This document shows positions 1-7,468 of a stretch of DNA of 64,000 nt, piece after piece. Source of the DNA: an uncultured Halomonas sp. (GTDB lineage Bacteria; Pseudomonadota; Gammaproteobacteria; Pseudomonadales; Halomonadaceae); the NCBI RefSeq assembly GCF_947501415.1, contig NZ_CANMVL010000013.1, forward strand, positions 62,001 through 126,000, given 5' to 3'. The notes under the pieces are model-generated. The model did not search any database and was not told the origin of the DNA. It worked only from the letters and a program-made list of their open reading frames with translations. Position numbers and translations under genes: made by a program. Each line of letters begins with the position of its first letter. Within the stretch, counting starts at the first letter, position 1.

Positions 1-473
1 CGCCAGGGGACGGGCACCGGTGGGAGCGGCATCAGGTAGCGTGCCAGGTCGAAGATATTACGCAGATCATAGCGATGACCGACACGCTGCGTTGCATGTT
101 CGATCAGTTGCTGGATGTCGTTATCGGCGAGGCCAACGGGGCGGCAGATTCGCAAGGGATAGCCACTGAACTCATCGTAACCGACCAGACGGACCCCCTC
201 GGCTAGATCCGCCTCGACGAAGGCGGTTCCGGGGTAGCCCCCGGCGCGTAGCGCCGCCTCAGGGCCGACAAACAAGGCCGCATGGGACCAGGAGGACTGG
301 GTCAGGTACTTGATGACGGTGCTCAAGCGTGAAGACCCCTCGATCAGCAGGACATCGCCGGGAAGCAGGCAGCTCCATACCTCGCCAACCGTCGCCGACT
401 GGGGCCGATGCCACGGCCTGGGCCTCGACAGCCAGCAACTAATGCGATAGCCACACCTCTCCAGGGCTTTCAT
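1..473 (-). CDS. YiiX-like permuted NlpC/P60 ('lipo-like') hydrolase, 3' part cut by window edge
   Basis: The frame stays open from an ATG at 473 to the left edge, so the C-terminus is missing. The visible protein has the family's opening 'PGDVLLIEGSSRLSTVIKYL' followed by WSHAALFVG (the catalytic His region of permuted papain-like amidases), then an acidic 'FVEADLAEGV' strand and a GHRYDLRNI segment, as in YiiX/YaeF-type hydrolases. A strong ribosome site (GGAGGGGG) precedes the ATG. No signal peptide is obvious. The bond it cleaves is unknown; the family is linked to lipid or peptidoglycan amide bonds. Transcription diverges from the sigma factor gene to its right. Confidence 0.65.
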   Translation of the reverse strand, partial: MKALERCGYRISCWLSRPRPWHRPQSATVGEVWSCLLPGDVLLIEGSSRLSTVIKYLTQSSWSHAALFVGPEAALRAGGYPGTAFVEADLAEGVRLVGYDEFSGYPLRICRPVGLADNDIQQLIEHATQRVGHRYDLRNIFDLARYLMPLPPVPVPW

Positions 474-703
474 CTCCCCCTCCACACCGGCCTCTATGGA
501 TCAGTATCGTCCAGTACGCTAGTTTTTTGTCGCTCGAGACAACGTAGGCTTACACTCATCGTGAAGGAGGCTTGCAAGCAGAGCGTGGTGCCGCCGATGA
601 GAGTCTGGTGACGAAATCCTGTAATGGTTCCCACGGTTCGGCGACGAAAGGGGCGCACCAGGACTTCCTGCGCTGCTCTCCCCAGATACTGGAGACAACC
701 CTT

Positions 704-1318
704 ATGGAAGACCCGGCCGCGAGCGGGGGTGACAGGCTTGCCAAGCAACGATCGATACGCCTGGAACGCCTTTCATCGATCAGACCCAAGCTGGTCTCTT
801 TCGCCAGGATGCATCTGCGCGACAATGCCATGGCAGAGGATGCCGTTCAGGAAGCCCTGATGGCGGCCATCGAGAAGGATGCCACCTTCGCGGGTCGTTC
901 CGGCTATGACACCTGGGTGTTTGGAATATTGAAGTACAAGATTCTCGACATCATGCGCTACCAGAAGCGCCAGGGACGCCTGCAGCCTCTCGATGACGAG
1001 GAGAGTGATGAGGTCATCGATCGACAGTTTCGAAAAAACGGGCGCTGGGAAGCCCATTCTCGTCCGGCAAGCTGGGGGGATCCTGACGCCGTCATCGAAA
1101 GCCAGCACTTCTGGAGGGTGTTCGACGCCTGCATGATCGCACTGCCGGAAAACACTGCCCGGGTCTTCTCGCTGCGCGAGCTGATGGGGCTCTCTACCGA
1201 GGAGATCTGTGGGCTGCTCGAGATTCGAGAAAGCAACTGCTGGGTGATTCTGCACCGTGCACGGCTACGTCTACGCCAATGTATCGAGAAAGGCTGGTTG
1301 GAAGGAGAAACCGCATGA
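704..1318 (+). CDS. ECF-type RNA polymerase sigma-70 factor
   Basis: A 204-residue sigma factor. Region 2 holds 'AEDAVQEAL' and a 'TWVFGILKYKILDIMR' stretch that melts and reads the -10 element; region 4 carries 'GLSTEEICGLLEI' and 'WVILHRARLRLRQCI', the helix-turn-helix for the -35. I chose ATG 704 because GGAG lies nine bases upstream; a longer frame reaches back to 572 but adds a poor, non-conserved N-terminus. The last bases overlap the start of a small zinc-finger gene by ATGA, the usual pairing for sigma factors of the TIGR02943-like group. Its targets are unknown; the 25-residue ORF facing it is one candidate. Confidence 0.85.
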   Translation: MEDPAASGGDRLAKQRSIRLERLSSIRPKLVSFARMHLRDNAMAEDAVQEALMAAIEKDATFAGRSGYDTWVFGILKYKILDIMRYQKRQGRLQPLDDEESDEVIDRQFRKNGRWEAHSRPASWGDPDAVIESQHFWRVFDACMIALPENTARVFSLRELMGLSTEEICGLLEIRESNCWVILHRARLRLRQCIEKGWLEGETA

Positions 1319-1503
1319 TGATGTGCAAAGAGGCCTCTCGGCTGATGTCACTCAAGCACGAACGCAGCCTTACCTTTCAGGAAAGGATGTCGCTTCGGTT
1401 CCATCTGTCGATGTGCGGCGCCTGCAGGCAGTGTGACAGGCAGTTCAGGCTACTTCATGAGGCCTGCAGGGGCTACGGGATTGACCATGAGGTGGATCCG
1501 TAG
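1315..1503 (+). CDS. zf-HC2-type zinc-finger protein, probable anti-sigma factor
   Basis: A 62-residue protein with an N-terminal Cys (MMMCKEASRL) and the signature HLSMCGAC, the His-x3-Cys-x2-Cys zinc site of zf-HC2 anti-sigma domains. It has no membrane segment, so it would be a soluble partner. Its ATG overlaps the sigma-factor stop (ATGA) and uses the GGAG inside the sigma gene, which suggests translational coupling. By family precedent it would bind the sigma factor and release it in response to a redox or metal signal; that is inference. Confidence 0.8.
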   Translation: MMMCKEASRLMSLKHERSLTFQERMSLRFHLSMCGACRQCDRQFRLLHEACRGYGIDHEVDP

Positions 1504-1546
1504 ACGACGGGCGCTGACGGCCCACCGGTGCCTCACTCCTCTGTCT

Positions 1547-1624
1547 TCACCGGCCTTCCGCCTGCGCCATCACCGGCATCGCCACGAACATGCTCATTGC
1601 CGCCCCGATCAGATACTTTCTCAT
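1547..1624 (-). CDS. 25-residue signal-peptide-like small protein
   Basis: ATG at 1624 gives MRKYLIGAAMSMFVAMPV followed by MAQAEGR and a TGA. It has a basic start, a hydrophobic Met-rich core and a MAQA cleavage-like site, and then ends just after the predicted cleavage point. A good ribosome site (GCAGGAG) lies ten to twelve bases upstream. It faces the sigma/zinc-finger pair, whose last gene ends 43 bases away. It could be a membrane microprotein, a leader, or the remnant of a longer secreted protein broken by a stop; the frame after the stop shows no continuation I recognise. Confidence 0.45.
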   Translation of the reverse strand: MRKYLIGAAMSMFVAMPVMAQAEGR

Positions 1625-1671
1625 GACACTTTTCTCCTGCAAATGAGTCCCCAGGCTGTCCGAGGCCCTCA

Positions 1672-1702
1672 CGTATAACAGGAACACGTACGTATCGTTT
1701 CA
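1672..1702 (-). promoter_or_regulatory. Possible ECF-type promoter of the 25-residue ORF
   Basis: Read on the minus strand this stretch has a TGAAAC element and, about 17 bases on, TTATACG, upstream of the small ORF at 1547-1624. ECF sigma factors often read a GAAC/AAAC -35. The stretch also contains the 8-bp palindrome ACGTACGT. Assignment to the neighbouring sigma factor is a guess. Confidence 0.22.
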
Positions 1703-1767
1703 GGCCTGTTATCTCGACAGCAATATGATATTAAACTCACATTGGAGGTGTGCGAAATCCTGACCCG

Positions 1768-2388
1768 TCACGATAGATCCATGAAACCTCTCACCTTCCG
1801 CAAGGCATCGCTCCCATGCAATACGCTTGGCGAGTCTTTATCCTCCATGGCCTGCCGGCGCCAATGACGCAGCGTGGAGGGATGCACACCGAAATCGGCG
1901 GGCAGTTTCACTCCGAGCTGCTGTGCCAAAACTCGAAGCAACGCCATATGGTGCACGGTGTGGCTGGTCAGAAAGGCCAACTCACGGGCCAGGCTGGTGG
2001 TCAACAAGAGAGCTTCACCCTCTTCATCGATCGGGTATTTCAACTGCAGTGGCGTGGAGGCGTGCTCGCCTAGCATGGTCAGCCTTGCACGAATCTGGCC
2101 CAGCCACTCTAGGGCCACGGCCGGTTCCTGCTCCAGCTCGGACTCCCGGACGCGCGCTTCATAGTCGATACAAGAGCCATCGATTCCCTCCAGCAGCGCC
2201 CGATAGTGATCCAGGATATGGCGTACATGACGCCCCAGGGTCTGCCGACCCTCGGCATCGAAGCCATGTCGATACGCTAGCGGAGTGATCTCCAGCAGCA
2301 AGGTCTCCAGCTGGTGAAGGCTACAGCGATTCTCCTCGACCAGTCTATCGACTCTATCGACACAGTCTCGCAAGTGGGTCTCGTTCAT
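1768..2388 (-). CDS. DinB-like (DUF1993/YfiT-type fold) protein
   Basis: A 206-residue helical protein with three spaced histidine sites: 'HVRHILDHY' near residue 54, 'SHTVHHMALLRVLAQQLGV' near residue 145, and further acidic residues. This matches the metal-binding four-helix DinB superfamily, which includes thiol-dependent S-transferases. Start ATG 2388 has GAGGAGGG upstream. It is the last gene of a minus-strand run after the TTL-like protein and the acidic-tail peptide, 74 bases behind the peptide gene. Whether it takes part in peptide modification is unknown; the substrate cannot be told from sequence. Confidence 0.75.
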   Translation of the reverse strand: MNETHLRDCVDRVDRLVEENRCSLHQLETLLLEITPLAYRHGFDAEGRQTLGRHVRHILDHYRALLEGIDGSCIDYEARVRESELEQEPAVALEWLGQIRARLTMLGEHASTPLQLKYPIDEEGEALLLTTSLARELAFLTSHTVHHMALLRVLAQQLGVKLPADFGVHPSTLRHWRRQAMEDKDSPSVLHGSDALRKVRGFMDLS

Positions 2389-2426
2389 GTGCCCTCCTCT
2401 CGGTTACCGAGGGATATCGATACCAC

Positions 2427-2445
2427 GCCGGCCCGGAAGGCCGGC
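2427..2445 (-). terminator. GC hairpin between acidic-peptide gene and DinB-like gene
   Basis: A perfect 7-bp stem, GCCGGCC/GGCCGGC, around a 5-base loop, just after the peptide-gene stop in the direction of transcription. There is no T-run, so it may protect or partly terminate the upstream message rather than stop it completely. Confidence 0.4.
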
Positions 2446-2462
2446 GCAGCGGTTGCTCGACA

Positions 2463-2831
2463 TCAATAGGTGCCTTCCCCCTCGGCTTCTGCCTCTCCTT
2501 CCCCTTCGGCTTCCGCCTCTCCTTCCCCTTCGGCTTCCGCCTCTCCTTCCGCTTCAGCTTCCGCCTCTCCTTCGACTTCGGCCTCACCCTGCGCCTTATC
2601 CATGGCGTGCGCGCCAGCCTCGGCACCCGCTTCCGCACCGCCTTCGGCATGGGCCTCGGCAAGCATCAGCGGCGCCTCCTGGCCACTGGTATAGACGGCC
2701 TCATCGGGCTCTGCGGCCACCGCCTGCATGGCGGCACCGCTGGCAACCAGTGCCAGGGCAGGTGCCGCATGGCCCAACCGACGACCAAGCCGTGCGATCA
2801 GGGTCCGGCGTTGCTTATCAATCTCAGTCAT
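2463..2831 (-). CDS. Secreted acidic-tail peptide with GEAEAEGE repeats, candidate substrate of TTL-like enzyme
   Basis: A 122-residue protein. Residues 1-40 look like a long export or leader segment: a basic stretch with RRLGH, a hydrophobic core, then AVAAEP as cleavage site. Residues 41-81 are Ala/Glu/Gly-rich, and residues 82-120 are nearly pure repeats of GEAEAEGE, ending in GTY-COOH. There is no cysteine. I chose ATG 2831 for its ideal ribosome site (GGAGGT, seven bases). It lies 111 bases downstream of the TTL-PqqD fusion on the same strand. The Glu-rich, Tyr-ended tail looks like an alpha-tubulin C-terminus, the natural substrate of TTL enzymes; the link is inference from neighbourhood and composition. 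Confidence 0.7.
   Translation of the reverse strand: MTEIDKQRRTLIARLGRRLGHAAPALALVASGAAMQAVAAEPDEAVYTSGQEAPLMLAEAHAEGGAEAGAEAGAHAMDKAQGEAEVEGEAEAEAEGEAEAEGEGEAEAEGEGEAEAEGEGTY
2466..2580. repeat. In-frame ~24-bp tandem repeats encoding GEAEAEGE
   Basis: About four to five degenerate copies of a 24-base unit (plus strand reads gcctctccttccccttcggc with small changes). The unit length is a multiple of three, so gain or loss of copies changes the number of acidic repeats without breaking the frame. Confidence 0.75.
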
Positions 2832-2942
2832 GACATGACCTCCATCGTGGTTGCAGTAGCAGGCCAGCAATGCGCCTGCCATCGAGTGACGAAGCGTGTA
2901 AGTGACGCCTCGCCATGCTGGACCGCCAGGCGGCCCAACGAC

Positions 2943-5300
2943 TCATGCCTCGATCGACGCCTTGCCGGCCGAGGTGACACCTGACTGGAGAAGCATGGCG
3001 AAAAGTCCTGAACCATCCTCGGAAAGGCACACTATTTGCCGCGACACCCCCTCGAGCCACGAATCGAGGCGTGCCATCAGGTCGGCCGAGGGCACGCCAC
3101 CTTCACATGAGTGGCAACGCGGCAGCAGCGCCGCCAGAGCATCGAGTCGAGTCTGCGGCAGGAGCCCGGCGGAGGCGTCATCCTGGTTCGTTTTCAGCGT
3201 CACCAGGCGCAGCGACGTGGCCCCCTGTTCCGCGCTGCCATCATCCGACATCTTCCCGCGGCCGGTGAAGGGAAGCCCCAGGGGCTCGACATGCACGGTG
3301 TCGTCCTGCAATGTCAGCCTAACACCACGGCTCAGCGCCTCTCCCAACGAAGACGTCAGGGCCTCGCGACAGGACTCATCATCGACGGCCAGCAACATCA
3401 TCTCCCCGGGCCGTGGCTGCCAACAGGCCACGTCAAGCACCGGCTCGCCGGAGCGTGCGGCCAGCCTCAGCAGCAGGGTGGAGAGCGCCGGCACCACCTC
3501 CGCCAGCGTCAGGCGACTCGACACCAGACGACTGCCCTCGGCCAGCGCATAGCCGGCGGGGGCCGCAAGCAGCGAGAGCCACGGCAGCTGCCCCGCCTCC
3601 TCCGGTGGCAGGGGTTCGAGCCCTACACCGAACGCCTCGACCAGGCGCTGTTCGATCGCGGCATCGGCGATCCGCAGCGCCCAGGCTCGGCCATCATGGC
3701 GAAGCTTCACGGCAGCCGGCTCGGCATCAGCGGCAACCTCCGTCTGTGCCGTCTCGCTTCGAGCCGAGGGGGCCTGTACAACCGCCTCTGTCTGGCAGAG
3801 CAGCCCATCACGACACCACTCCCCCAGGGTTTGCCACACCTGGCGACGCAGTGCCATGGGCTCGGGCGGTTCGGTACTGGCGGACCGCAAGGCTTCGGCG
3901 ATGGCATCGGGGTCAAGCCCCTCGGTCGCCAACAGCCAGATCAGCGCCGCGGCATCATTGGGACGATAGAGCCTTCCGGTGTCGGCGGCGTAAAGGGCCA
4001 GGCTGTCGGCCTCATGCAGCTCGATGACCCGGCGTCGAGCCAGGCGTGGACGGGGCATGGCACGCCCGACCAGCGCCTCGGCGAGCGTCATATCCGCCAG
4101 CGATGGCAGCGAAAAGAAAGGCAGGTAGCGCTCGGGGCTCGCCGAGGGCAGCAGTCGCTTGAAACCACCGGCGCGTGACGCCTCGGCACGGGCCTCGGCA
4201 AGCAGCGCCGAGGGTGAGTCAGTCTCCGGCTCCGGCGGAGCCTCACCGGCAATACCCACCAGCCGCAGCATGTCACGCACCAGCTCCCCCTTGATGCGCT
4301 CCTCGGCGATACCGCCATCCTCGGGCGCCGCGCAGGTGCCCAGCGACGGGCTCAGGTTGCACTCCAGTATCCACGGCTTGAGGTCATCATCGATCATGCA
4401 GTCGAGACCCAGCAGCTCGTAGCCGCCGCGCGGATCGGCACCCGCCTCGGCGGTGCGGCGGCGCAGGGCATCCACACCGGAGATGGCGGTCAGGGTTACC
4501 AGATCCCCGATCTTCGCGAAGAGGGCCTCGTCGTCGTGGCCCTGGTCACGCAGCCAGCCGCGATAACGCGCGAGATCGATAAACTCCACCGGCACCTCGA
4601 CACGCGTGTTCAGGGCGTTGATATCGGGATTAGTGAGCTGGCTGTAGGGGTTGTCGGCGTCGTCGGGATCCCACGGTTCGGAAGCCAGCTTGGCGAACCC
4701 CTGATGGTAGAGATAGAGCCTCAACGGGGTCAGTGAGCTGATCAACACATAGAGACGCAGTACATACTTGTGCCCGCGGATGGTGTGGGGGCGATCCAGA
4801 TACTCCTGGACCAGCCAGTTCGGGCTGGGAGGGGCCTCGGCGGCGTCACGCAGCACCCTCACCCCCTTGCCCTTGGAGGCATTGGTGGGCTTGAGAATCC
4901 AGCGTCTTTCCGGCTCCGCCAGGGCCGCCCGCTGCAGGGCATGATAGTCATGGGGCATTACCCAGGTGTGGGGAAAGAAGTTCAGGCGTGACAGCAGAGG
5001 ATGCCCCTTGTTGTCACCCACGCCTTCACCGACTCTCGCCTTCATGCTGGAAAGGCTCTCATGCAGGCGACTCTTGACCGTCAAGGCGGCATTGCCGGGA
5101 AAGTGATTGAGCTTGCGGTGCGCCGACACCCGACGAAACTGACTCGGCGCCGGCATGCCGGTCACCCAACCCGCATCCCAGGTCGTCTCGTCGCCCTCCA
5201 CCCATCCCTGGGTCTCGAGAGCTTCGCGAAAGAAGCGATCCTGCTCGGCGGCGCGCTGGCCACTCAACCAGAAGTGCCGGGTCGTGGAGTGCTGGGGCAT
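2943..5300 (-). CDS. Tubulin-tyrosine-ligase-like ATP-grasp / PqqD-domain fusion protein
   Basis: A 785-residue fusion. Residues 60-350 form a TTL-type ATP-grasp domain: KPTNASKGKGVRVL (137-150), 'VQEYLDRP' (164-171), 'GHKYVLRLYVLISSLTPLRL' (176-195) and, near 294-320, YELLGLDCMIDDDLKPW then ILECNLSPSL, the metal-binding signature of the family. TTL enzymes join amino acids (Tyr, Glu or Gly) to acidic protein tails using ATP. Residues 425-505 match PqqD, a peptide-binding RiPP recognition element. Residues 525-785 resemble companion HPr-kinase-like domains only loosely and show no P-loop. The frame stays open to 6179, but ATG 5300 has AGGAG at the right distance and begins the conserved part. 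It heads a run with the acidic-tail peptide. Confidence 0.85.
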   Translation of the reverse strand: MPQHSTTRHFWLSGQRAAEQDRFFREALETQGWVEGDETTWDAGWVTGMPAPSQFRRVSAHRKLNHFPGNAALTVKSRLHESLSSMKARVGEGVGDNKGHPLLSRLNFFPHTWVMPHDYHALQRAALAEPERRWILKPTNASKGKGVRVLRDAAEAPPSPNWLVQEYLDRPHTIRGHKYVLRLYVLISSLTPLRLYLYHQGFAKLASEPWDPDDADNPYSQLTNPDINALNTRVEVPVEFIDLARYRGWLRDQGHDDEALFAKIGDLVTLTAISGVDALRRRTAEAGADPRGGYELLGLDCMIDDDLKPWILECNLSPSLGTCAAPEDGGIAEERIKGELVRDMLRLVGIAGEAPPEPETDSPSALLAEARAEASRAGGFKRLLPSASPERYLPFFSLPSLADMTLAEALVGRAMPRPRLARRRVIELHEADSLALYAADTGRLYRPNDAAALIWLLATEGLDPDAIAEALRSASTEPPEPMALRRQVWQTLGEWCRDGLLCQTEAVVQAPSARSETAQTEVAADAEPAAVKLRHDGRAWALRIADAAIEQRLVEAFGVGLEPLPPEEAGQLPWLSLLAAPAGYALAEGSRLVSSRLTLAEVVPALSTLLLRLAARSGEPVLDVACWQPRPGEMMLLAVDDESCREALTSSLGEALSRGVRLTLQDDTVHVEPLGLPFTGRGKMSDDGSAEQGATSLRLVTLKTNQDDASAGLLPQTRLDALAALLPRCHSCEGGVPSADLMARLDSWLEGVSRQIVCLSEDGSGLFAMLLQSGVTSAGKASIEA

Positions 5301-5555
5301 GCTCGGGTCTCCTCTGCACCAGTCGGTAGTCCTGGATTGCTGCTGACTTGGTCGTGGCGAATTCACACTCCTTACAGGAATAGCAACACGATCGCTGGCT
5401 GTCGCCTTCGAGGGATGAGGTCTTCGCAAGAGAGTCGCCGTGCATCGGGTCGATATACCCATTGGGAATAGTAGTGTCGACAAGCATTCTTGGCGAAGGA
5501 GCGCCGGATCGTTGCAGCATGGAGGCAGCCCCTTTCCGACGACGAGGTACCCTCC

Positions 5556-6512
5556 ATGTGGACTCGACTCCTGATCGCCGCCGGCACGCTGGCCATGGCC
5601 GGTCACGCCCATGCCCAGCTCCCCTCTCCCCTGGTCGACGCCGAATGGCTGAGCGACCAGCTGGACAACGATGACCTGGTGGTACTGGATGTTCGCTCCA
5701 GTATCGACAACGGTGGCGATCGCGCCTCCTTCGAGGAGGCCCGCATCCCGGGTAGCCGCTACTCCAACTACACCGACGCCGGCTGGCGCGAGAGTCGCGA
5801 CGGCGTCGCGGGCCTGATGCCCGATATCGAAGCGCTCGAGACCCTGATCGGCGAGCTGGGCATCGACAATGACGACACCGTGGTCGTCGTCTCGGCCGGC
5901 ACCGGGGCCACCGACTTCGGCAGTGCCGCACGGGTCTACTGGACCTTCAAGGCACTGGGCCACGATGAGGTAGCGGTACTCAACGGCGGCTTCGCCGGCT
6001 GGCAGGCCCAGAACTTCGAGGTCGCCAGCGGCACCCCTGACGCCCCCGAGGCCACTACCTTCGAGGCCAGCCTGCAGGAGGCGCTCCTGGCGACCACCGA
6101 GGAGGTGGAAGCGGCCATCGAGGCCGGCGAGGCGCTGGTGGATGCCCGCCCGGAGGACTTCTACACCGGCAAGACCCAATCACCGGCGGCACGTGCCCCC
6201 GGCACGATTCCCGGCGCCGTGAATCTGCCTCACCACGCCGCCCTGATCGAGCGTGATGGCGCCTACTACCTCGACCCCGAGCGCCTCATGGCCAACATCG
6301 AGGCACTCGGCCTGGACCCGGAGGCCCCCACCGTGGCCTTCTGCAACACCGGCCACTGGGCCGCCAGCGGCTGGTTCCAGCTCAGCGAGGTCGGCGGCCT
6401 GGAACAGGTGGCCATGTATGATGGCTCCATGGCCGAGTGGACTCAGGACGATGCACGCCCGCTGCAGTTGGCCGAGCGCGGCACCATTACCGTTGGCGAG
6501 GCGCTCGACTGA
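5556..6512 (+). CDS. Periplasmic sulfurtransferase with two rhodanese domains
   Basis: A 318-residue protein with a clear Sec signal (MWTRLLIAAGTLAMAGHAHA) and two rhodanese repeats. The first (residues 25-150) holds 'VVLDVRSS' but no catalytic Cys; the second (about 180-305) holds the active-site loop AFCNTGHWAA with the sulfur-carrying Cys. This is the layout of thiosulfate:cyanide-type sulfurtransferases. ATG 5556 was chosen for the GAGGT upstream and the signal peptide; an in-frame start at 5490 would put 22 residues before it. It diverges from the TTL-like gene. Confidence 0.9.
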   Translation: MWTRLLIAAGTLAMAGHAHAQLPSPLVDAEWLSDQLDNDDLVVLDVRSSIDNGGDRASFEEARIPGSRYSNYTDAGWRESRDGVAGLMPDIEALETLIGELGIDNDDTVVVVSAGTGATDFGSAARVYWTFKALGHDEVAVLNGGFAGWQAQNFEVASGTPDAPEATTFEASLQEALLATTEEVEAAIEAGEALVDARPEDFYTGKTQSPAARAPGTIPGAVNLPHHAALIERDGAYYLDPERLMANIEALGLDPEAPTVAFCNTGHWAASGWFQLSEVGGLEQVAMYDGSMAEWTQDDARPLQLAERGTITVGEALD

Positions 6513-6523
6513 CCCACCACCCT

Positions 6524-6556
6524 CGACACTACCTCGACACTATCGCGACACTATCG
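6524..6556. repeat. Three 11-bp direct repeats (CGACACTA...)
   Basis: Three contiguous units, cgacactacct, cgacactatcg, cgacactatcg, directly behind the rhodanese stop codon. The function is unknown; it may be slippage in spacer DNA. Confidence 0.7.
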
Positions 6557-6580
6557 CGAGGGTATCCACTACTCCCTCTA

Positions 6581-6610
6581 GGCCCCGCCGCAGGTCTCCG
6601 CCGCGGGGCC
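6581..6610. terminator. Hairpin between converging rhodanese and dehalogenase genes
   Basis: An 8-bp stem GGCCCCGC/GCGGGGCC with a 14-base loop lies between two genes that end toward each other. It lacks a T-run on either side. Confidence 0.4.
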
Positions 6611-6625
6611 GCTGCGCATCCACGT

Positions 6626-7309
6626 TCAGGCGAGGCGTTCGGCCAGGGTCTCCAGGTCACCGACGGTCAGGTCCGGATCGATGCCCCAGGGATCGAACGG
6701 GGCCTCGGCGCTGCGCCGCACCCAGGCCGCATGCAGGCCGGCATGACGAGCACCGATCACGTCGAAGGGGTTGCTGGAGATCAGCCAGGTGTCACTCGGC
6801 TCACTCTCGAGTCGATGGCGGAGGTGGGCATAGACCGCCGGGTCCGGCTTGAAACGCTTGACCTCATCCACGCTGATTACCGCCTCGAAGTGGTCGCGGA
6901 TACCGGCCTTCGCCAGCAGTCCCTCCACCGCCTGAGTGGTGCCATTGGAGAAGGCCACGCAGGTAACGCCCGCCTCGCCGAGGCGACGCAAGGCGCCGGC
7001 GACATCGGCGAAGGCCGGAAGCTGGGCATAGACCTGCATCAGGTGGTCACGATCCGCCTCGGAGAGCCCCGCCTGCAGGGAGCGGTCGGTGAATACCAGG
7101 GCTTCCTCGGTACACTGACTGAAGGGCACATAGCCCCCCATCAGCCCACGACGAAAGCTGTACTCCAGCTGTTTCTCCCGCCAGCGGCGCGAAAACTCCG
7201 GAGCCAGCGCCGCCTTGCCCAGCGCGCCGAGGCGTTGCTCCAGCTCGGTGGCGACGCCGTGGGTGTCGATCAAGGTGCCGTAGACATCGAAGGCGAGGAC
7301 CTGTGCCAT
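6626..7309 (-). CDS. Haloacid dehalogenase, type II (HAD superfamily)
   Basis: A 227-residue HAD hydrolase. Motif I is 'LAFDVYGTLID' with the nucleophilic Asp, motif II 'FSNGTT', motif III Lys in 'KRFKPDP', and motif IV 'ISSNPFDVIGA', whose SSNPFD form is typical of L-2-haloacid dehalogenases rather than phosphatases. The reaction would turn an (S)-2-haloacid into an (R)-2-hydroxyacid; the in vivo substrate is unknown. ATG 7309 has GGAG eight bases upstream. It lies downstream of doeD behind a strong hairpin, so it is probably not part of the ectoine operon. Confidence 0.85.
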   Translation of the reverse strand: MAQVLAFDVYGTLIDTHGVATELEQRLGALGKAALAPEFSRRWREKQLEYSFRRGLMGGYVPFSQCTEEALVFTDRSLQAGLSEADRDHLMQVYAQLPAFADVAGALRRLGEAGVTCVAFSNGTTQAVEGLLAKAGIRDHFEAVISVDEVKRFKPDPAVYAHLRHRLESEPSDTWLISSNPFDVIGARHAGLHAAWVRRSAEAPFDPWGIDPDLTVGDLETLAERLA

Positions 7310-7402
7310 GGAAAGCGCTCCTTCTGTACGAATCGATCCTCCCGAGGGTGTGCCAGCACAGCGGCCAAGGCAAGCGCCATTTAATCCACTGCCATCAACG
7401 AC

Positions 7403-7429
7403 GTCGCCGCGGGACGGGCCCGCGGCGAC
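7403..7429 (-). terminator. Strong hairpin after doeD
   Basis: A perfect 11-bp stem GTCGCCGCGGG/CCCGCGGCGAC with a 5-base loop, about 40 bases past the doeD stop in the direction of transcription. There is no clear U-tract, but it is very stable and well placed to end the doeC-doeD transcript. Confidence 0.55.
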
Positions 7430-7468
7430 GAGGTGGCCCTCACGGGGCCGGGCAGTTCACATGACCGA

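Noticed and set aside
2463..2831. Acidic-repeat peptide as a bufferin or HvfA-type metallophore precursor
   Set aside because: Those carry repeated cysteines; this peptide has none, and the enzyme beside it is a TTL-type ligase.
2387..2833. Pro/Leu/Arg-rich plus-strand ORF over the peptide gene
   Set aside because: It is the antisense reading of the acidic repeats; the minus-strand frame has a proper ribosome site, leader and conserved design.
5301..6179. N-terminal extension of the TTL-like gene to 1078 residues
   Set aside because: The extra part is antisense to the rhodanese gene and has no recognisable motifs; ATG 5300 has a good ribosome site.
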